Assembly (NCBI RefSeq): GCF_037392515.1
Contig: NC_090291.1
Coordinates: 40,779,501 to 40,843,500, forward strand
DNA length: 64,000 bases
DNA from: Haliotis asinina
Taxonomy: Eukaryota; Mollusca; Gastropoda; Lepetellida; Haliotidae
Reading direction: 5' to 3'
The notes under the pieces are model-generated. The model saw nothing but the letters and a program-made list of their open reading frames with translations, did no database searches and was not told the origin of the DNA. The position numbers and the translations under genes were made by a program. Positions 1-10,469 of the stretch are shown here, one piece after another; within the stretch, counting starts at the first letter, position 1, and each line of letters begins with the position of its first letter.

Positions 1-148
1 TTACTAACACAGGCAGGTACGGAACTCCAACGTTTTATCGACCGACAGATTATGCCATCTTGACCGTCAAGAAATAGTCATTCATAAACTTTACCTATAT
101 CTATAGACACCTTTTCATGTACGAGATGTTCGGACAACCGCACGGTCT

Positions 149-346
149 TTGGACAAAGTCCCAGAAAGAACTAATTACCTTTTTACAAAACAGATGAACG
201 TGTCTCGGAATGTTACTTTTTACTGTGACTGTATTATACACAATGGCTGCTCTGACATAAATCATGTCAAGAGAACATGTAATGCTACGTTTGTTGATAC
301 CGTAACTGCGTTAGGTCCAGACAATCCAGTGACTGGTGGGTGTTGA
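149..346 (+). CDS. Possible small exon, cysteine-rich, unidentified
   Basis: An open stretch preceded by a pyrimidine-rich segment ending in 'acaaaacag' just before the codons MNVSRNVTFYCDC. The peptide has a C-x-C pair, further cysteines and the phrase DNPVTGG before a stop, with two N-glycosylation sequons (NVS, NVT). The C-x-C spacing and the closing NPVT faintly recall the cysteine-rich tail of neurexin/contactin-associated-type proteins, but that is a weak visual match. It does not belong to the PAN-galectin family next door. It could equally be a chance open frame. Confidence 0.2.
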   Translation: MDKVPERTNYLFTKQMNVSRNVTFYCDCIIHNGCSDINHVKRTCNATFVDTVTALGPDNPVTGGC

Positions 347-800
347 ATGAAATCGAACAATGCGCTCATAAAATATCACAAGACGCAAGCATATGCTTAT
401 ACATGTATAGCAAACAATTAGAGAGTGAGGTTACACCGTCCTCAGGTATATCCGAGCACCCACGTGAGCTGACAAATGTGGCCACAAACGAGAATACAAA
501 CTATGACAGCTAAACTGGATTGACGTATACTTAAGGTGTAATTCATCGAGAATCTATCATGTGCTTTAAGACATGCGTGTTAAGCTTTCAGGTATCGGCC
601 GCCACCAACTCACGTAAACAAGATGAATGATGTCGTTTGTTTCTTTGATGCCGAATATGGCACAAAAATACGCCCGCCTTTACAGAACCATTCATTTTGA
701 AAAAATGAACGGGTTTCTCATCTGGGTTCTGATCCACAAAGCGCTGTGACGTTACGATCTGGCTGGCTTTTCTCGAAACGTGCCGTTTAAGATCAGGGAT
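347..800. other. No recognisable feature
   Basis: Non-repetitive AT-rich DNA. A 76-codon open frame on the minus strand (588-818) has no motif I recognise and runs into the neighbouring SINE. Confidence 0.4.
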
Positions 801-1036
801 AGAATAGCTCGTCATCAACCCACGCTTGCCCAGGCTAGACTGATGCGACTAATGGGATCGGATAGTCAGGTTAGCTTAATTGGTTGGCACATGTCATCGG
901 TTCCCAACTGCACAGTTTAATGCTCATGCTGTTGATCACTGGATTGTCTGGTCCAGACTCGAATATTTAAAGACTGCCGCCATATAGCTGGAATATTGCT
1001 GAGTGTGGAACAAAACTAAACCCAATCATTCACTCG
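801..1036 (+). repeat. SINE family 1 copy, nearly full length
   Basis: Carries the family's landmarks in order: 'aacccacgcttgcc', 'cgactaatgggatcgg', 'gatcactggattgtctggtc', then 'ccgccatatagctgg' and 'aatattgctgagtg', with a CA-rich tail. Strand is given so that the CTCA-type tail is the 3' end. The copy occupies the place where the first exon of a further gene copy would be expected from the duplicated flank that follows. Confidence 0.75.
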
Positions 1037-1054
1037 TGCCATAGGAGTGTCATT

Positions 1055-1145
1055 GCGCTTATAGTAAAATTAGATTTAAGAAATACACTTCGTTCTACCA
1101 CCATGTATAGTGTATTAAAGCACACTTTCGCCCTGAACTATTATA
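1055..1145. repeat. Interspersed repeat also present at 32240-32335
   Basis: Both sites share 'cacactttcgccctgaacta' preceded by 'ctaccaccatg' and 'aagaaatacac'. The element type is unknown; the shared end point after 'ctgaactatta' may be a true repeat border. Confidence 0.5.
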
Positions 1146-1164
1146 TCGTTAAAGCACTCGGACA

Positions 1165-2540
1165 CACGCAAGCCAGTCCCACCACCTGTTACTTGCTTCG
1201 TGAGGTTTCACTCAAGTTTCTCGTGTAAACTTCGATGGGGACACCAAAACAAGTTTAAAACATCAACTCTCAGTATGTTCTCAAGTGTGTTCGGTTGAAA
1301 GCAATGCAAATGGCGGGCTTCTAACTAATCAATCCCTAAGAGAGATCATTCATTTATTATTGAACTTTGATTCACTTTCAACAAACAAACCTGACTGAGT
1401 AATCAATGTAAACAGGCTCTACACTGGTAGGCGCATGCATAAAAGGACTCCTGTCTGATGAATACTTCTAAAAATGGACAAGAAAACAACGTGGACCATT
1501 TTTTTCAAATTCAAGACTAATGTTGATTTAGTGTTCTTTATAATCAAAATAAGGCGACAATAAGGTAAAATATGTTGACATTTATAATGCAGTAAGTAGA
1601 CAATGCCCTTTGATCCAAATATTTATTGCTTGCTTTGATATCTATTTCACTTATTCACATTGTCTAGATCAAAGTTGTTTCACGCATTTAACACATTTGT
1701 AGGATTAAGTTATAGTTGTATGTAAAGGTAACATATTCTACATGATGAATCTCAACTCGTTGAGTGTTTTCTATTCACTTGTATCTGTGATTTTATGTTA
1801 TCTACAGGTCGAGATGTGTCTGAAATACTTCCGATGTGACATTTTAGGAACATTAACACATTTATTTTTCTGTAAACTTTGAGATGTGACCGAAAATTGT
1901 CTACTCTGAGCATTGAAATCGAAATTTAACATGTTTTTCACGATTTCGAAACAGTAAGACATTTTAAGGTCTCTTCTTCCAATGATAAACAGAGACCCCA
2001 CTAAGTAACAGGAGTTGTATGTTTACTGGAATGACAACAGAAGGAAACACTGAGGACAACGCTTTCTGTTTATTACGATCATGGTAGTTACTTCACAGAA
2101 GACAATACAACAAATATACATTGAAAGTACGCGTGGCAAGTAAAACAAGTCATATACTAGTAGTTAAATACAGTAATGGTTTATACAACTAAAATATCCA
2201 TCAAACACAGCCGTTACTAAAGCAATGAACCAGTTACGTTCCATTTTGGTTTACTGAAGCTTAGACATTTAAAGTTGGTTTGTCATGTTCCTTAACCACT
2301 AAATATATCTGGTTTCCATATATGGCGTTTTGTCGTCGCGATATGGCTGAAATATCTGACGAACTGACGTAAAATGTTAACTCACTCACTCTATCTCCAA
2401 AGATGCCTGGTGAAGATAGATTACAGACACTGTCGTTACACAAGCAATGAACCATTTACATTTCGTTTTGGTTAACTGAAGCTTGCACTTTTAAAGGTTG
2501 GTTTGGCATGTTTCTTAAACCAGCCATATAAATTTACTTT
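1165..2540. repeat. Segmental duplicate of copy A's upstream flank (partner 10470-11710)
   Basis: Collinear similarity with 10470-11710 is visible throughout. Shared phrases include 'agtcccacc', 'aacaagtttaaaa', 'gtaaacaggctctacactgg', 'tgatgaatactt', 'caacgtggacca', 'tatgtttactggaatgacaa' and 'acaaatatacatt'. Within it, two direct copies of a roughly 95-base unit ('gccgttact', 'aagcaatgaacca', 'aagttggtttg'; about 2212-2300 and 2425-2520) flank a short SINE-like segment at 2300-2400 ('atatggctgaaatat' ... 'aactcactcactc'). The same arrangement occurs at 11402-11710. In copy A this flank lies directly upstream of exon 1, so a truncated extra gene copy probably once lay to the left. Confidence 0.75.
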
Positions 2541-3480
2541 ATCTTTGCTAAAGGCCTATTCTACCGCGAACCTTCATTGGCGTTATGCAACAACTTATGC
2601 TCATTGTACATATGCTAAATGAGCTGAACATACAACAAAGAGCCTAAACACAAATGCACAAATATGCATGTCAGTAAATCCACAGGGAGATGCTCGTTCG
2701 TTTTCATGATCAATTACAAGAGGTGGTATTTCAGTCTAGATTTTCATACTTATCAAGAAAACTTCCCTAGAGTTATTTATAAAGGTAAAACCTTTCACGA
2801 AATATCAGTTGTGAGGTACTTTTCTGTAACCAACATATATAAAAAATCTTCCGGATTACAAACCAATAACTCTATTTTCCAAGCAAAAGCAACCACATTA
2901 ATAATAGCTCTTCATTTCATCAATACACAGCAAAAATAAAAGAAGACGTATGTAATCTTTTCAGACTCACTTAAAGCCCCTTTTTTGAGATTAAAAATAC
3001 GACTTATATAATACCAATGTAACCCACTCACAACACAGCCTTAGGCACTTCATAATCTGATGAAAATACGTAACAAGCTATTATCTGGATCTAAGTTTTT
3101 AACTTGAAATATGTTACCCAAGACTTTTTGCGTGTTCATTTAAAACCATATTAAAGGTTGTGACATGATTTCAATTGAATGACGAAATAAAGGAATCCAA
3201 TACAACACAAAGTGATCCATGGTGACTGCTCAACGTGAATAAAGACGGAAAGAGTGTGTACATTATTTTGACATGATGCCATTTAGTAAAGTCAGCAGAT
3301 GGTTGTTGCTGATGGTTGCTCACACTGATGGCTGCTCTACTGCTCTTTCCACAAAGCGGCAATGACATCGCAGGTCACTAAGGTAACCTTAGAGCAATGT
3401 TAAAGAATGAGAGTTAAGGGTAACCTTTGGTTGTTTCGTGAAAGGAGTCCCTGCTATTCCTGTAGCTGTAGAAGTGGCCA
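2541..3480. other. Intergenic, nothing recognised
   Basis: AT-rich DNA with short open frames that carry no motif. No repeat family that I could place. Confidence 0.4.
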
Positions 3481-3496
3481 TGGTGAGTCTATATCG

Positions 3497-3590
3497 GAGT
3501 AAGTGAGTGTGTTTTGTTTTACACCACTTTACGCAATATTCCAGCAATATCATGGGTAGGGACATATGAAATGTGCTTCAAACACTGTGC
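3497..3590 (-). repeat. SINE family 2 fragment
   Basis: Shows the family tail read backwards: 'gtgagtgtgttttg', then 'acgcaatattccagcaatat' and a degenerate 'gacatatgaaatgtgcttca' segment. The tRNA-like head is missing. Confidence 0.55.
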
Positions 3591-3637
3591 ATATACTGCT
3601 ACCTCAGTGTCATCAATTTATACTCTCCATATTTAGT

Positions 3638-3643
3638 TTTATT
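3638..3643 (-). promoter_or_regulatory. Probable polyadenylation signal of copy A
   Basis: AATAAA on the minus strand, about 145 bases past the copy A stop codon. The surrounding 3' region (3600-3787) is clearly similar to the matching region after copy B (about 12310-12495), which fits a shared 3' untranslated region. The hexamer itself is not preserved in copy B. Confidence 0.45.
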
Positions 3644-3787
3644 TGTACTTGAAATGTTGGCTGGCGTAATGGGAGCTGTCCTTTTCTGTGAAAGATGCCG
3701 TGAACCTTAGACAGACAAAGAAGATATGAGAGAGGTGAACATTCCCATTGAACTAGATCCTGATAGTCTGGGTCTGGGGTTGGCTGG

Positions 3788-6700
3788 TTAGAACATAAAC
3801 TCAATCATGCCAATAGTGAAGTCGTGGAAGAAGGACACGGCATCGGGTTCTGCCCCAGGGACTCTCTCGGTGAAGTTGATAATGCTGGCACCATCGACTA
3901 CAAGCTGGAACAAACAGTCCACTACATTATTTAAACATTTCCCCTTTTCTCCACATTCTACGTTGATACACATGAACAGTGGCGTCGTTTCCTTGCTTGA
4001 TATAAGACGCTACATTTTGAAAATAACAAGTTGATCGTGTATGAAGATTTAACATCTCGAAGCACTTTCACTTATGTGTCTAAACATTTACCTCGTGACA
4101 CCAAAACGCAATTTGATTTGCTGCCCCACATCAGACTTGAACAAACTCTACACACTATCGACACAATTGACGCGGGCCAATTTGTACTATTTGCTGAATT
4201 TGATTATTACTTAGATGATACGACCTGATCGAATTCGGCATACCGGTCCGAAGGGCCTACCCATGAGTTCGCCTTAAACAAATCAGCTAAGTAATCAACG
4301 AACCAGAAATCCTTTACTACTAGTGTGTATAGAGTCTGCGTATTATAAGTCCATACATTTGACTTGCCGAATAACTAGAACAGACTCTACACACTATCGA
4401 CACAATTGACGCGGGCCAATTTGTACTATTTGCTGAATTTGATTATTACTCAGATGATACGACTTGATCGAATTCGGCATATCGGTCCGAAGGGCCTACC
4501 CATGAGTTCGGCTTAAACAAATAAGATAAGCAATCAACGAACCAGAAATCCTTTACTATTAGTGTGTATAGAGTCTGTGTATTATAACGCCATGCATTTC
4601 CATACATTCATACATACGCTGTATACACCACTTTGACCGCCCCACATTAGACTTGCCAAATAACCAGGACCGACTCTACACATTCGCGACACAATCGACG
4701 CAAGTTTGTTGAATTTTATTGAGTCCGCTTTGAACCAGATTCCCGTTTGATTACTGAAGATGAATGTCTCCGAAACAGATTTCTCTGCTTGCCATACATA
4801 CCCTGTATACACCATTTTGAAGGGTTATTCCAACATCGTAATTTTGTCCAACAGCCATTGCTAGGGCGGCATGAACCTCCGAGCCCCATGTGTCATCTTT
4901 TTTCGTGTTGACAACGATCCTTCCACGGAACCCCAAAAAGTACAGACGAAATTCTGAGTAGAACAGAGAATCTGCTTGTTTCTGTACCGCAATACCAAAT
5001 CTTTGATAAAAGATAGAAAGAAATGAATGAGTTGATATTTTTGCAAGTAGAATAGGCCTTCAGCAACTCATGCTTGCCATAAAACGCGACTAGGCTTGTC
5101 GTAAGAGGCGATTAACGCAAGCGGGACACTGGATTGTCAGGTACAGACTCGATTATTTACAGACCTCCGCCATACAGCAGGAATATTGCTGAACTCACAA
5201 ACTCACTAAATGGTGGAACTACAAAACAATGTTTAAAATGTGAAAATGTGCTCATGCACAGGAATGAAAAAGGATAACATCATCAGTTGGTAAGGAATTC
5301 ATGCATCCGGATATTTATTCCACTGGGCAAAACGTTAGTAACCCAAGACTAAGTGTCAGGACAAGTGAGGCTGCATCAGAAACTTCCCACCATATGTTTT
5401 CAGAAAGAGTGCCACTGTACCGTATCTTTCCTATATATGTAGTCAACAGAATACAGTATCTTCAAAGGCAACCAGTTCTCCAATAGTGACATTCAAAATA
5501 CACTAAAATAGGAATAACAACTAATATCAAAGAAGCAGTTAAACATTTTGAAAGCATGTTCAAAGAAAAGATCAAATTTCAAAATATCCCTATTAAGCTG
5601 AATTTGTACAAGTTCATCAAATAACTACAAATGTACAAAAGTTAATGGCAAAATAAAGAAACATTTCCAACCTGATGTCAAGATTTTTCAGAAACGATTA
5701 GTATAGATCACCTTGTGTTGTTAGTAGGTGTGATGCTGACCTTCAGCTGGAACCTGCTTGAAGGATCGCACGGAAATGAATACCAGTCATTTATCTGCAA
5801 GAAACATACAGACAGATTTCTGTTAGTAGATACATAATTACAGATGTGATTTTGATGTGTAATACGGTTTGTGATTGTTTGAATCTGATTTAATTTCATG
5901 TTCAGACGATCAGAATCATTCGAGTGAAATGATATGGTTTATGTTTGTGAAAGCAGGGTCACATCTTAACATGGTATGGATCTGGAAGCTGTGTTCATGC
6001 ATGCCACAACAGATTAAACAATGAGACCAAACTATATCTTACAGGATTGTTCCACCTGAACTGTCCACAAAGACCTGCTAAACTCTCCCACGCTCCCGAT
6101 GACTGACAGGTGCTGGTGACAGTGTCGTAGCAGGCTCTGTAGTCAGGGTCACATGAGTAGGTCGCCACAGCTCCTTGGTAGTGACCATCATAGGTGGTGT
6201 TGGAGTTTTTCACACCCGGCGGATGACCACAACCCTGGAACTCTTCAGAAAGTGTATCACATTGCACCAATTAGAATACACCCAATAGGGATAAGTGTGT
6301 TTTTGTACTTTCGATCTCTCAATTTGTATGTCATGTGACTAGTTATCAACTGTTATCAAAATACCAATATCATGTAGATGTCTTCATTTCCTTCTACTCA
6401 ACATAGTATAAATTACTTATATCAATTAAAGTACAGGAAAGTCGAAGCCAACGAATTCACAGTATCGCTGACTTTAACAGATTAATGCATTAATCCTGTC
6501 ATCTATACCAAATCTCATGTCTGCCACAGGTAGATGAGACTTGGGGGGAAATAGTGGTTACCTGGAACACATCTTGCAAGACCCTGTCGAGTTACTTCAC
6601 ATCGGTCATTGTTGGGACATATCCTTTGTGCGCATTGTCCAGAGAGAGACTAGAAAGAAAACATGCCGTTCCAAATGTATAGATACACCTGTTAGTTCAA

Positions 6701-9700
6701 ACATAGGAAAATGGTCTATTTTTCGTTTAACAAGTATTTTAGTCCAAACAGTATTATTTTTTCATTCTACGCCGAAGCATCCAGTGATTTACATCATGAT
6801 GGACGCGATGAATGTATCAAAGAAGGTATGATACTGACTGATCGATCGTATACCATAGGGTAATGGGGTTACTAGTATTGACAAATCAAAGTTCTTTACG
6901 TCTTTCAGTTCCAAATCCACAAAGATGATATTCTGCGATTGCAAAGTACTACATCAGTCCAAATGTATTATGTTGAAATGGGTGTGTGAGTGAGTATGGT
7001 TTCACGCCGTTTTATTCCTGCAATTTTCACTCCTGGGGACACGAGAAGTGGGCTTCACACATTGTATCTACATAGGCAATCGAATCCTTTAACCATTAAA
7101 CTACCCCCACAGCTGCGGTTGAAATGATATAAATACTATTTCCTGTGGCTTCAGTCATCACACTTGGAGGTAAATATTGTTAGCAGCCTTGTTCTCAGTT
7201 ATATACGACAACAATAAGGTTACAACAAAAACATAACTGCATTATCTGTGCTGTTTCCTTAATTACTGTTGACAAGATAATGTCGAGATCTGTAAGATCT
7301 GACACATGGTATCATCAAACGCCCTCGAGGAGATGTAGTCTCAAAAGTCAGTTCACAAATTCAGTATCGTGTGTGCCCACCATTGGTATTTATGCAACCT
7401 TGACAATGACGACGTATAGTTAAAACTAAGCGATTGTCTGATGGTTGAGAGCACTGGTTCCGCATATACATCAACATGGATCCTAAAACCCCTTTGAAGA
7501 ACAAAGGTCACCTGAAACTGCTCAACGCACCTCCGATAGTTGAGACATCTCAGCCTGGAGAGAACTGGCAGAAAATCCTAGTGATAGAATCTCCAGATGA
7601 AAAAAATTAATTAAACTCAACCCGTTTGCTGTTTGTTTCTAAAACAATGTGTGCAGTATAGCTGGAGGCATAAAAAATATCAAGCGAGTAAGGTCTGGGT
7701 CGTTACTCATAGAATGTTGCAAACGACAACTTGCATCTAACTTGCTGCATACATTGACTGGGTTTCAGGTTTCAGAGGCAGTCCATCGGACCCTCAATGC
7801 TAGTAAAGGCATAGTCACAGACAGAGATCACGTTTTAAAAGGACATGGCAGAACATGGCAGAACTTGGCATTAAAGACGCGTGAAGGTCCCGGGGTAGAA
7901 TAGGCCTTCAGCAACCCATGCTTGCCACAAAAGGCGACTATGCTTGTAAGAGGCGACTAACGGGATCGGGTGGTCAGGCTCGCTGACTCGGTTGACACGT
8001 CATCGGTTCCCAAATTGCGCAGATCGATGCTCATGTTGTTGATCACTGAATTGTCTGGTCCAGACTCCATTATTTACAGATTGCCGCCATATAGCTGGAT
8101 TATTGCTGAGTGTGGCGTAAAACTAAACTCACTCACTCACTCGCTTGACATTAAGCTTGACGACCAAGGTGTTACATACGTGAAACGATTTCCGAGGCAT
8201 CAGAATTCATACGTGGTTCCAACCGACCCGTACCTGTTCTTATTTGTATCTCCATCGACACCAAAATCAGTAAAAGCAGGATATTGTAACCTTCAAGTTG
8301 AATTGTATATTCCCAATCTGTTGATGTGTTTTCTATGCCGAAAATGTGGTCATGGGGAAACTTCATGGTCAAACTCGGTAACTTGTGCTAACTGTGAAAA
8401 GAATGTATGCTCTCATTTGTAATCGCCAAAGTTGCTCATCGTCAAAAGATTGCCCGGTTTAGAAACGGGAAACGGAAGTAAATAAAATAAAACTTAGTCC
8501 AAAGGTTGTGCAAATTGTGCCATTAGTTTTAACTTCACATGCTAGTTTTAAATTTGAACTGTGACAGTCTAGTGTTTTACTGTCCTGACGTCCCGTGGTT
8601 CTTTAATATATACCTATTCTTTATAATCGCCAAATTTGTTCTCCAATTATCGGTATGATCAGGTGCACGTTTAACCTTTCCCCTTATCTGAAGTAAAATT
8701 ATTAGGTTTCTTTTCTTGCTGTTTTGGATACTTTTGGAATCGAGGTACATAATTCGTTCCAGGAATAGTGTTCCTTTGGCCAATCGACTGGTAATGGTAA
8801 TGAAAAGTCCTGTGCAGCAGTTTGGATTTCCACCATTTCGAAGTTGATTTCCACTAATTGGAAGAATTGTTTAATTTTAGGGGTCTCGGTTGGAGAAAAG
8901 GGTGTTTCTTACTTTTTGACTGACTTATTATATATTATTGATTAAAATTAATATCCACTTCCCTGACACGTTCATTACTGTGGCTACAAAAACTATCCCC
9001 AAGACTCAAATCACTTTAGTCCAGTGTTTAACCGTTCATTAAATATTCCCCCCAGGATAACTTGCCCAAACCAGGCAGGGAAAACGCATATCTTACTAAC
9101 TGCTCCAACTTGTGGCTGCAAGACCATGGAACGTTTTATAAATCTGATCACCTTAATACAGGTATCCAGTGTACGTTCAGACAACATTAGAGTACCATGG
9201 GTCATACAGTCAGAACAGAAATATTTATTATTAGTTTATTACCAACAGTTGTGATTGCAACTTTACTTAGCAAATTGTACTGTTTGGAAATATGGCATTT
9301 CTACATTTGATGGACCTCCGTAATCGCATGGCTGATTTTACTATTTTGTTTAGAAATTGCAAGTTGTTTACATTTATGATCGGAAAATGGGAGTTCCACA
9401 AGGACGTATTTTACCTGATACTCTTTTAACTATTAAAATCCATATTTTCATAAAATTGTAAAAACTAATGATGGGTTCCTTATCGCATATTATTCATATA
9501 TATCGTTGCTCCAGCACGAATAGCATTGAAAGACAGTTGCAACTTTCTCTAAACATGGTACATAAACGGTCACTGAGAAACTTGTAATTTGTCCAATGCC
9601 AAACCATCTAGTATCCATTTTTGCGCCAAACGTAAAATACCACTTGTGGTATTATTATCAAAATATGCCTAAGCTTCATTCAAGTGAATCTGACCCAGCT

Positions 9701-10404
9701 TTCAAACGCTTTTACATGCTGGTTTTAAATTTGAACTGTGATAGTCTAGTTGGTTTACTGTCCTTTGATGACAGGTCTTATAATATACATATTTCAGCTT
9801 TCAAATGTTTATAATTCCCGAATTATCAGCAAAGTGGAAAACGCTTTCGTTTGTGACATGTATTGAAAACATTCAGCAGCAACTTGAGCGGTAGGGGTAG
9901 TTAGTGGTTTAAGCATTCGCTTATCACACTGAGGACCAGTGTTCGATTCCCCCACATGGGTGTCCCTCGTCGTTGTGTTACTGGACCATCGTAACTCACT
10001 CACTCGGAAGCAACTAACAAAACGTCAAGTCGTATGGCAAAAATACTCCTCTGAACTTGAGCCTGTAATCAGAGAGAAAAACGGTGAGCACTAACCTGGG
10101 GCCAATGTTGAATATCACTGAAGAGAAATCCTCTTCTGGCAACAACGTCAGCAGTATCACTACTGTTACTGTTGAGTAGGCAGGTGCGTGTTTTCACGTC
10201 AAATCCAAAGGACAGACATGCTGGGGACATCATACATCCTGATGCACAATGGTAGAGAGACTGACTTGTGAACTTTCTGAACACATGTTGTTCCATGTAT
10301 ATGTCTCTTTGAACCAAAGAGTCCAAGTTCAAACAGTTATTACTGTTGACTACGTTTTTGATTCCTAAAATTAAGAGAACGAAGTGACTATGGTAAGACC
10401 ACAT
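3788..10404 (-). CDS. Copy A: secreted PAN-EGF-CCP-galectin-like protein, 6 coding exons, 331 aa
   Basis: Joined exons: 10404-10096, 6649-6562, 6242-6043, 5794-5712, 5000-4802, 3904-3788; total 996 bases ending in TAA. All donors begin GT and all acceptors end AG; intron phases are 0,1,0,2,0. Residues 1-20 are a signal peptide (core FVLLILGI). Residues 24-100 form a PAN/apple domain (C24, C53, C57, C63, C75). Residues 104-132 are a short EGF-like module (C109, C114, C120, C130). Residues 133-199 are a CCP/sushi domain with C137, C163, C178, W184, C191 and an extra C170. Residues 200-331 look like a galectin fold, with IVVNT and WGSE (W265, E268), but the sugar-binding H-x-NPR box is not conserved. 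Sequons include NSS, NTT, NNT and NFT. It is probably extracellular; ligand unknown. Start chosen at MWSYHSHF, matching the MWS start of copies B and D. The exon model is inferred from four aligned copies. Confidence 0.85.
4142..4617. repeat. Tandem duplication, about 239-base period, in copy A intron 5
   Basis: Two consecutive units share 'cacactatcgacacaattga', 'gaattcggcata', 'ccgaagggcctacccatgag' and 'atcctttacta'. A third, partial and more diverged unit follows at 4630-4720 ('ccccacattagacttgcc', 'attcgcgacacaatcgacgc'). That partial form also occurs in copy B's intron 5 at about 12790-12960, so the seed predates the A/B duplication and the expansion is private to copy A. Confidence 0.8.
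5060..5215 (+). repeat. SINE family 1, internally deleted
   Basis: Begins 'aggccttcagcaactcatgc', keeps 'gtcgtaagaggcgattaacg', jumps to 'cactggattgtcagg' and ends 'ctgaactcacaaactcact'. The central part around 'cgctgacttggttgacac' is missing. Lies in copy A intron 4, about 60 bases upstream of exon 5. Confidence 0.7.
6985..7110 (-). repeat. SINE family 2 (tRNA-derived)
   Basis: Reads 'gtgagtgagtatggtttcac', 'ggggacacgagaagtgggct', 'tcacacattgta', 'aatcgaatccttt' and 'aaccattaaactaccc'. On the minus strand the last part is a tRNA-like head with A-box-like 'tagtttaatggtta' and B-box-like 'ggattcgatt'. Lies in copy A intron 1. Confidence 0.65.
7475..9800 (+). mobile_element. Decayed Jockey-like LINE (ORF1 and RT fragments)
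   Basis: Non-LTR retrotransposon remnant in copy A intron 1. ORF1 begins near 7476 (MDPKTPLKNKG) and continues in pieces (ILVIESPDEKN; IKNIKRVRSGSLLIECC; AVHRTLNASKGIVTDRD). After a nested SINE it resumes (GVTYVKRF, KSVKAGYCN, VELYIPN) into a CCHC knuckle, CFLCRKCGHG, whose final cysteine is replaced. Reverse-transcriptase pieces follow: CKTMERFIN near 9120, MGVPQGRILPDTL near 9388, and NSIERQLQLSLN near 9520. Several frameshifts and stops separate these pieces and much of ORF2 is missing. The family is recognised from recall of ORF1/ORF2 motifs common in molluscan LINEs. Confidence 0.7.
7874..8146 (+). repeat. SINE family 1 copy nested in LINE ORF1
   Basis: Complete family 1 copy from 'gtgaaggtcccggggtagaa' to 'ctaaactcactcactcactc'. 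Imperfect target-site duplication: 'cttggcattaa' on the left and 'cttgacattaa' on the right. It interrupts LINE ORF1 between the VTDRD segment and the GVTYVKRF segment, so it arrived after the LINE. Confidence 0.8.
9893..10005 (+). repeat. SINE family 2 (tRNA-derived), plus strand
   Basis: tRNA-like head 'agttagtggtttaagcattc' (A-box-like), then 'gtgttcgattcccccacatg' (B-box-like), ending 'gtaactcactcactcgg'. The copy is shortened between head and tail. It is not a functional tRNA gene: there is no closed acceptor stem. Confidence 0.7.
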
Positions 10405-10469
10405 TTCCCGACATAGACGCTTAACTGTAAAGTTGCTATCAACACTCCTTATTTTAATTGTGCTTTTGA

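Noticed and set aside
4802-5794. C-terminal domain as a farnesoic acid O-methyltransferase-type (FAMeT) beta domain
   Set aside because: The VVNT and WGxE(ER) spacing and the following DGASIxNF strand fit galectin better; a structure-based check would settle it.
7970-8422. 150-codon plus-strand frame as a host zinc-finger gene
   Set aside because: Its first third is SINE sequence and the rest matches LINE ORF1 with a damaged CCHC knuckle.
9893-10005. Possible functional tRNA gene
   Set aside because: A- and B-box-like motifs are present, but there is no acceptor stem and the flanks match a SINE consensus seen elsewhere in the window.
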